28,562 nt of DNA from Deltaproteobacteria bacterium (GTDB taxonomy: Bacteria > Desulfobacterota_C > Deferrisomatia > Deferrisomatales > JACRMM01): the NCBI GenBank assembly GCA_016218905.1, contig JACRCS010000261.1, positions 1 to 28,562 on the forward strand. Reading direction: 5' to 3'. Under the pieces are notes generated by a model that saw only the letters and a program-made list of their open reading frames with translations, made no database searches and was not told the origin of the DNA. Positions 23,519-28,562 of this stretch are shown here, piece by piece. Made by a program: the position numbers and the translations under genes. How positions within the stretch are numbered: the stretch's first letter is position 1; each line of letters begins with the position of its first letter.

Positions 23519-26188
23519 ATGTCCGACACCGCCGTCGCTCCCGTCTCCTCCACGCCCGCTTCGGCATTGCCCGCGCCGGAAGAGGGAAAGAGCATCGACC
23601 CCATCTGCAGTATGACGGTGGACGAGGCGAGTCCCCGGGGCGGAAGCTGGGACTACCGCGGCGAGCGCTACTACTTCTGCAATCCCCGCTGCCGGGAGAA
23701 GTTCGCCGCCGATCCGGAGGGGGTGCTCGCCTCCTACCGGGCCGGACTGGAGGCGAAGCTCGAGGCCGAGCCGGCCCCGGGTCTCGGCGGGGGGAAGCCC
23801 GGGGGCAAGGAGGTGCTCGACCTCACCGGCATGAGCTGCGCCTCCTGCGCCGCGGCCATCGAGAGGTCGCTGCGGAAAGTCCCCGGCGTGGGGCGCGCGT
23901 CCGTGAACTTCGCGGCTTCCAAGGCGTACGTCGAGTTCGAGGCGGACCAGCTCACCCGCGACGACCTCGTCTCCGCCGTCGAGAATGCCGGCTACGGCGT
24001 CCGCAAAGAAGGCGAGCTGCGGACGGTCGACCTGACGCTCGCCGGACGGAGCTCGGAGGCCGGGACGGTGCTCCGGGGTCTGCCCGGGGTCTCCGGCGTG
24101 GAGCTCGAGGCCAGGCGCGCGCGAGTCAGCTATGACCCGGCGAAGCTCCGCGTCTCCGCCATGCTGGGAGCGCTCAAGACTGCCGGCGTGGAGGCCGTGC
24201 TCGGCGAGCGCAGGGACGGCGAAGAGGAGGCCCGCCGGACCGAGGTGCGGAGCTTCAAGCGGCGACTCGCGGCGGCGTGGCTCTTCTCGCTGCCCCTCCT
24301 CTACGTGGCCATGGGCGAGATGAGCGGCCTGCCGGTGCCCGGGCTCTCCCATCGCGCCATGGCGCTCCTCCAGCTCGCCCTCTGCACGCCCGTGATCCTG
24401 GCGGGCTCCAACTTCTACCGGAACGGCACGAAGGCGCTCCTGCACCTCGCTCCCAACATGGACAGTCTCGTGGCCGTGGGGACCGGTACGGCCTACCTCT
24501 ACAGCCTCTTCCAGACCTTTTGGGGCGGCGGCCATCTCTACTACGAGACCGCCGCGCTCCTCCTCGCCTTCATTCTCCTCGGGAAGACTCTCGAGGCGGT
24601 GGCGAAGGGAAAGACGAGCCAGGCGATCAAGAAGCTCCTCGCCCTCGCGCCGAAGACCGCCCGGGTCGTGCGGGACGGAGAGGAGGTGGAGATACCGGCC
24701 GAGGAAGTGGAAGTGGGCGACCTCCTGAGGGTGCGTCCCGGCGAGCGGATCCCGGTGGACGGCCGCGTGACCGAGGGCCGTTCGTCCGTGGACGAGTCGA
24801 TGATCACGGGCGAGTCCCTCCCGGTCGAGAAGGCTCCCGGCTCGGTCGTCATCGGTGCCACGGTGAACAAGACAGGGAGCTTCGTCTTCGAGGCGACGAG
24901 GGTCGGGGCGGATACGGCGCTGGCCCAGATCGTCCACCTCGTCGAGGAGGCCCAGGGTTCGAAGGCGCCGATCCAGGATCTCGCGGACAAGGTGTCCGGC
25001 GTCTTCGTGCCGGTCGTCGTCGCGGTGGCCTCGCTCGCCTTCGTGGCGTGGATCACGGTCGGCGGCAAGGACCTCGCGTTTGCGCTGAGCGCCTTCATCT
25101 CGGTCCTGATCATCGCCTGCCCCTGCGCCCTCGGCCTCGCGACACCGACGGCGGTCATGGTCGGCACCGGCAAGGGGGCCGAACTCGGGATTCTCATCAA
25201 GAGCGCGGGCGCGCTCCAGCAGGCCGGCGAGATCCAGGCCGTCGTCTTCGATAAGACCGGGACGCTCACGCGCGGTGAACCGCGGCTCACCGACGTCGTC
25301 CTCCGGGGCGGCCTAGGCGAGGCGGAAATCCTGAGGGCGGCCGGCGCGGCGGAGAGCGGCTCCGAGCACCCGCTGGGCGAGGCCGTCGTCACGGGCGCGC
25401 GGGAAAAGGGGATCGCCCTCCCCGGAGCTACCGACTTCCGGGCGGAACCTGGGAAGGGGGTGGAGGCGCGCGTCGAGGGAAGGCGGGTCCTCGTCGGGAC
25501 CGACCGGTTCCTCGCGGAGGCGGGCGTCGACCCGTCGCCCCTCCTCGCGGAGAAGGCGCGGCTCGACGGCGAGGGGAAGACCGCCCTCTGCGTGGCCGTC
25601 GAGGGAAGGGCGGAGGCCCTCCTCGCGGTCGCGGACACCCTCAAGGAGCACTCGGCCGAGGCCGTAGCGAGCCTGAAGCGCCTCGGCATCCGGGCCGTGC
25701 TCCTCACCGGCGACAACCGGCGGACGGCGGAGGCGATCGGAAAGAGCGTCGGGATCGACGCCGTCCTCGCGGAGGTCCTGCCGGCGGAGAAGGCGAGGGA
25801 GATCGCGGAGCTCCAGGGGAAGGGGCTCAAGGTGGCCATGGTGGGCGACGGCATCAACGACGCCCCGGCCCTCACCCAGGCGGACGTCGGCGTGGCGATC
25901 GGCACCGGGACCGACGTGGCCATCGAGGCGGGCGACATCGTGCTGGTGAAGGACGACCTGCGGGACGTGGTCCGGGCCATGGGCCTCTCCCGCTACACCC
26001 TGCGAAAGATCCGCCAGAACCTCTTCTGGGCCTTCGTCTACAACTCGGTGGGGATCCCCATCGCCGCGGGAGTGCTCTACCCCTTCACCGGCTGGCTCCT
26101 CCACCCGGTCGTCGCCGGCGCCGCCATGGCCATGAGCAGCGTCTCCGTGGTCTCGAACTCGCTCCTGATGCGAAGGTCCAAAGCGTGA
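23519..26188 (+). CDS. Copper-type P1B ATPase with YHS and two HMA domains
   Basis: A cytoplasmic-membrane ATPase that probably exports Cu(I). Of 889 residues, 26-72 form a YHS domain ([22 protein letters not shown]). Residues 98-162 form a heavy-metal-associated domain with Cys107 and Cys110 (GMSCASC). Residues 168-230 look like a second HMA fold that has lost its CxxC (GRSSEA in its place). The pump core has TGES, the membrane motif [18 protein letters not shown] (CPC, copper/silver type), [11 protein letters not shown] with the phosphorylated Asp, SEHPLGEAV and [21 protein letters not shown] 23519 starts a disordered leader before the YHS domain. The 204-bp gap to iclR holds no clear CueR-type operator. 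The next gene follows after a heptamer array. Confidence 0.94.
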   Translation: MSDTAVAPVSSTPASALPAPEEGKSIDPICSMTVDEASPRGGSWDYRGERYYFCNPRCREKFAADPEGVLASYRAGLEAKLEAEPAPGLGGGKPGGKEVLDLTGMSCASCAAAIERSLRKVPGVGRASVNFAASKAYVEFEADQLTRDDLVSAVENAGYGVRKEGELRTVDLTLAGRSSEAGTVLRGLPGVSGVELEARRARVSYDPAKLRVSAMLGALKTAGVEAVLGERRDGEEEARRTEVRSFKRRLAAAWLFSLPLLYVAMGEMSGLPVPGLSHRAMALLQLALCTPVILAGSNFYRNGTKALLHLAPNMDSLVAVGTGTAYLYSLFQTFWGGGHLYYETAALLLAFILLGKTLEAVAKGKTSQAIKKLLALAPKTARVVRDGEEVEIPAEEVEVGDLLRVRPGERIPVDGRVTEGRSSVDESMITGESLPVEKAPGSVVIGATVNKTGSFVFEATRVGADTALAQIVHLVEEAQGSKAPIQDLADKVSGVFVPVVVAVASLAFVAWITVGGKDLAFALSAFISVLIIACPCALGLATPTAVMVGTGKGAELGILIKSAGALQQAGEIQAVVFDKTGTLTRGEPRLTDVVLRGGLGEAEILRAAGAAESGSEHPLGEAVVTGAREKGIALPGATDFRAEPGKGVEARVEGRRVLVGTDRFLAEAGVDPSPLLAEKARLDGEGKTALCVAVEGRAEALLAVADTLKEHSAEAVASLKRLGIRAVLLTGDNRRTAEAIGKSVGIDAVLAEVLPAEKAREIAELQGKGLKVAMVGDGINDAPALTQADVGVAIGTGTDVAIEAGDIVLVKDDLRDVVRAMGLSRYTLRKIRQNLFWAFVYNSVGIPIAAGVLYPFTGWLLHPVVAGAAMAMSSVSVVSNSLLMRRSKA

Positions 26189-26189
26189 T

Positions 26190-26220
26190 TCGGACTTCGG
26201 AATCCGGAATTCGGAATTCG
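26190..26220 (+). repeat. Heptamer array TCGGAAT between the ATPase and NFACT-R genes
   Basis: Four 7-bp units in a row (TCGGACT, TCGGAAT, CCGGAAT, TCGGAAT) plus three bases. They occupy nearly the whole 39-bp gap, starting directly after the ATPase stop codon. GGAATTC palindromes arise at unit borders. Confidence 0.8.
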
Positions 26221-26227
26221 TAGCCTG

Positions 26228-26617
26228 ATGCGCGAACCCAGACTCCACCGCTACGAGCTCTCCGGCGGCTGGCTCGTCCTGGTCGGCCGGACGGACGAGG
26301 ACAACGACGCCTTGAGCCTCAAGGTGGCGGCTCCCAACGACTGGTGGTTCCACGTGCGGGGGATGCCGGGCAGCCACGTCCTGCTCAGGGCTCGAGCCGG
26401 CGAGGAGCCGAGCCGGGAGGTCCTGAAGGAGGCGGCGGCGATCGCGGCCTACCACTCCAAGGCCCGCACGGCCGGCGTGGTCCCGGTCTCCTGCACGCTC
26501 GCCCGCTTCGTCACCAAGCCCAGGGGCGCGAAACCGGGCACCGTGGAGATCCGCAAGGAGACCACGCTCAAGGTGAGGCCGGCCTTGCCGGCGTCCGCCC
26601 CTCCCGCGCCGGACTGA
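26228..26617 (+). CDS. Stand-alone NFACT-R (DUF814) RNA-binding-type domain protein
   Basis: A 129-residue protein made of a single NFACT-R domain. It shows LSGGWLVLVGRTDEDNDALS, NDWWFHVRGMPGSHVLLR, EVLKEAAAIAAYHSKARTA and VPVSCTLARFVTKPRGAKPG, then VEIRKETTLKVRP. In RqcH/NEMF proteins this domain is the C-terminal part that contacts tRNA or nascent-chain-stalled 50S subunits. Here the NFACT-N and coiled-coil parts are absent. Family knowledge suggests a role near RNA or ribosomes, but the function of short forms is not established. The start ATG 26228 lies just after the heptamer array, with no clear ribosome-binding site, so it may depend on readthrough from the ATPase gene. Confidence 0.87.
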   Translation: MREPRLHRYELSGGWLVLVGRTDEDNDALSLKVAAPNDWWFHVRGMPGSHVLLRARAGEEPSREVLKEAAAIAAYHSKARTAGVVPVSCTLARFVTKPRGAKPGTVEIRKETTLKVRPALPASAPPAPD

Positions 26618-26717
26618 CGGCCGGTGTCGTCGACCACCGCGGTGCCGGCCCAGCGGTCTCCGAAGCGGCGCCGCTTCGCCGAGAAGATCCTGCAGGGGTC
26701 GACCTTCTCCTCCTCTC

Positions 26718-28001
26718 TCAGGGGCCGTTGCGAAGCCTGAGGATCAGCATGGGGCCGTCGGGGACGACCGCCCAGCGCGCTTCGGGCCCGTGGCGGACGA
26801 GGAGGTCCCGGACCCCCTGCTCGACGTCCCGCACCGGCCGGAAGTGGTAGCGCTCGAGCTCCTCGGCCGTGAAGCCCTCCGAGTACACCCAGACGTTTCG
26901 CTCGAGCAGGACCTGGTAGATCTCCTGGAGGCACCACTGGTCGGGCACGAAGAACTCCTTCGCCAGGACGCGTTCGAGGAACGTGCGCGGCGAGTCGACG
27001 GCCTCGAGGAGCGCGCTGAACTCGGGGCTGCCCGCTCCCTCGAAGCAGGCGCTGGCGATCAGGATGTCGCCGCCCCTCTTCACCGCGGGAGCGGCCCCCG
27101 ACATTCCCTTCACGGATTGGTAGAGGTTGCAGTCGAGGGGGGCGCCGGCGTTCGTCGTCACGATGAAGTCGAGCGGCTCTTCGAGCTCCCGGACGCAGTG
27201 CCGGGCGAGGAACTCGCAGCCCCGCAGGTGCGCCTCCACGGGATGACCCGAGAAGACGCCGGTTACCCGCTTCTTCGCGTCCAGCGTGACGTTGACGAGG
27301 AAGTCGGCTCCGGCGAGCCTCATGATCTCGAGGCCGGCTTCGTGGAAGGGATTTCCTTCGAGGATTCCGTACTTGCACCGGGGATGGGCCACCATCTCGG
27401 GCCCGTGCATGTACTGGAGGGTCGCCACCGACGAGAGGCCGGGGAGGATCGACTTGCGCCCGCCGGAGTAGCCCGCCCAGAGGTGGGGCTCGATGAACCC
27501 GGTGAGGACCTTCAGGTCCCGCTCCACGTAGTGCCGGTTGACGAGGGCCGGGACCGAGCCGCTCACCCGGCCCACCTCGACCATGTCGTCCAGATTTTTC
27601 GAAAGGTGATCGAGCACCCGGTACTCCCGGGCGACGTCGGCACCCACGAGCCGAGCCACCTCTTCGGGAGTCGAAGGCCGGTGGATCCCGGTGGCGATGA
27701 GGATGAGGATTTCTCCCCGCGGAATGCCGGCCGCTTCCAGGGTGGAGAGGATGGGGCCGAGCAGCAGCGGGTTCGGCACGGGTCTCGTGACGTCGCTGAC
27801 GACCACGCAGGCGGAGCTTCGGCCCGCGGCGAGGGCGGCGAGGGACTCGGACCCGATGGGCTCCCGGAGGCGTCGCTCCACCTCGGAGCGCGGGTCCGGC
27901 AGCGCTTCCGGTTCGGACGGCGCGAGCACCCCGAGGAAGTTCGAGCTCTCGGGGAGCTCCACGGGAAGTCCGACGTGTCCGTACTTGAGCTCGACCCTCA
28001 C
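26718..28001 (-). CDS. larA: LarA-family nickel-pincer racemase/epimerase
   Basis: LarA-type enzymes interconvert D- and L-forms of lactate or other 2-hydroxy acids using a nickel-pincer nucleotide. The 427-residue protein shows CVVVSDVTRPVPNPLLLGPIL, LIATGIHRPSTPEEVARLVG and LVNRHYVERDLKVLTGFIEP. The cofactor-region motif AGYSGGRKSILPGLSS contains the Lys expected to carry the pincer cofactor. HGPEMVAHPRCKYGILEGNP and a C-terminal domain follow. The start is GTG 28001, with GAGGAG close upstream. The cofactor-making larB, larC and larE are not in the window. Many LarA homologues do not use lactate, so the substrate is open. It is convergent with the NFACT-R gene. Confidence 0.9.
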   Translation of the reverse strand: MRVELKYGHVGLPVELPESSNFLGVLAPSEPEALPDPRSEVERRLREPIGSESLAALAAGRSSACVVVSDVTRPVPNPLLLGPILSTLEAAGIPRGEILILIATGIHRPSTPEEVARLVGADVAREYRVLDHLSKNLDDMVEVGRVSGSVPALVNRHYVERDLKVLTGFIEPHLWAGYSGGRKSILPGLSSVATLQYMHGPEMVAHPRCKYGILEGNPFHEAGLEIMRLAGADFLVNVTLDAKKRVTGVFSGHPVEAHLRGCEFLARHCVRELEEPLDFIVTTNAGAPLDCNLYQSVKGMSGAAPAVKRGGDILIASACFEGAGSPEFSALLEAVDSPRTFLERVLAKEFFVPDQWCLQEIYQVLLERNVWVYSEGFTAEELERYHFRPVRDVEQGVRDLLVRHGPEARWAVVPDGPMLILRLRNGP

Positions 28002-28165
28002 GGCGCTCTCCTCGGGATCATCCTACGCGACAGGGGAGTCTTCCTCCGGCCGGACGGAACGCAAGGGCGCGCGCTACCGCGCCGGCCCTGCGGAGACGTT
28101 TGACTCGGCGCCGGCGGTTCCCGTAGGCTCTTCACTCCAGATCCTACAAGAGCGCGGGAGCCGTC

Positions 28166-28562
28166 ATGAGCACCAACCCCTTCGACCGGGTGGTCGATCG
28201 CCGCGGGCAGCACTCGTACAAGTGGAACCGTTACCGCGGGCGCGACATCCTACCCATGTGGGTGGCGGACATGGACTTTTCCGCACCCCCCCCGGTCCTC
28301 GAGGCCGTGAGCGGCTACTGCGACCACGGCGTCTTCGGCTACGTGCTCCCCGACGAGTTCGAGCCCGGACGCGCCGCCGTCTGCCGTTGGCTGGAGGAGA
28401 AGCACGCCTGGCCGGTGCAGAGGGAGTGGATCGTCTGGGTGCCGGGCGTGGTGCCGGCCTTCCACGTGGCCTGCCGGGCCTATTGCGAGCCCGGCGACGC
28501 CGTGCTGGTCCAGACCCCCAACTACCCGCCGATGCTCTCGGCCCCGGCGCTCACCGGGCTCG
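28166..28562 (+). CDS. MalY/PatB-type PLP aminotransferase or C-S lyase, 3' end cut by window
   Basis: The first 132 residues of a fold-type I PLP enzyme. The opening (NPFDRVVDRRGQHSYKWNRY, then LPMWVADMDFSAPPPVLEAV) and the stretch GVFGYVLPDEF, WLEEKHAWPV, WIVWVPGVVPAFHVACRAY and VQTPNYPPM are typical of the MalY/PatB group, cystathionine beta-lyase-like enzymes. The catalytic Lys lies beyond the window. ATG 28166 follows the sequence CGGGAG at suitable spacing. It is divergent from larA, with 164 bp between the starts for promoters; no gene is seen in that gap. Confidence 0.88.
   Translation, partial: MSTNPFDRVVDRRGQHSYKWNRYRGRDILPMWVADMDFSAPPPVLEAVSGYCDHGVFGYVLPDEFEPGRAAVCRWLEEKHAWPVQREWIVWVPGVVPAFHVACRAYCEPGDAVLVQTPNYPPMLSAPALTGL

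Overview
The window is GC-rich, gene-dense DNA from a Gram-negative bacterium. ADP-heptose genes (gmhA, hldE) imply an LPS inner core. There is also an outer-membrane/periplasmic YjbH-type protein, a lipoprotein and a PEP-CTERM protein, which in known genomes goes with exosortase and exopolysaccharide loci. A molybdopterin/Fe-S oxidoreductase beside a phenylacetate-CoA ligase-type enzyme suggests anaerobic or facultative metabolism. The mix resembles uncultured Acidobacteriota or former Deltaproteobacteria, but the sequence alone does not settle the phylum. No rRNA, tRNA, CRISPR array, transposase or phage gene was seen.

Layout. (1) Positions 1-6746, plus strand, surface sugars: rmlB (5' end cut by the window), rmlD, rmlA, rmlC, a WbpE-like DegT aminotransferase, gmhA and hldE. 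They supply dTDP-L-rhamnose, an amino sugar and ADP-heptose. (2) 6792-8210, minus strand: an initiating polyprenyl-phosphate sugar transferase. (3) 8211-9118: a long non-coding region with hairpins and an AT-rich island. (4) 9119-15565, plus strand: a lipoprotein with a chitobiase-type C-terminal domain, a strong terminator, yjbH, galE, a sigma-54-type promoter driving a PEP-CTERM protein, and a small methyltransferase, the last two each ending in a hairpin. (5) 15678-17893: a hypothetical gene (minus) and, divergently, glpK. (6) 17962-23314, minus strand: iclR regulator, then a molybdopterin catalytic domain and DmsB-like Fe-S domain in one continuous frame, overlapping a paaK-type CoA ligase by ATGA. 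(7) 23519-28562: CopA-type ATPase, stand-alone NFACT-R protein, larA (minus) and a MalY/PatB aminotransferase (3' end cut by the window).

The most unusual layer is the repeats. A 51-bp (17-codon) unit sits in frame inside rmlB (one copy, between inverted heptamer arrays) and in the Fe-S part of the oxidoreductase (two tandem copies). A related 51-bp doublet in the opposite orientation sits inside the aminotransferase gene. Separately, at least seven loci carry short arrays with a 7-bp period but different unit sequences (near GTACCGG, TCGGTCG, CGTGACG, TCGGAAT and others). The iclR/oxidoreductase gap holds a 111-bp tandem repeat that can fold as a cloverleaf and is flanked by inverted arrays of 10-bp period. 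Together they look like small palindromic or tandem-array elements that enter both intergenic DNA and tolerant loops of enzymes, in a manner like Rickettsia palindromic elements.
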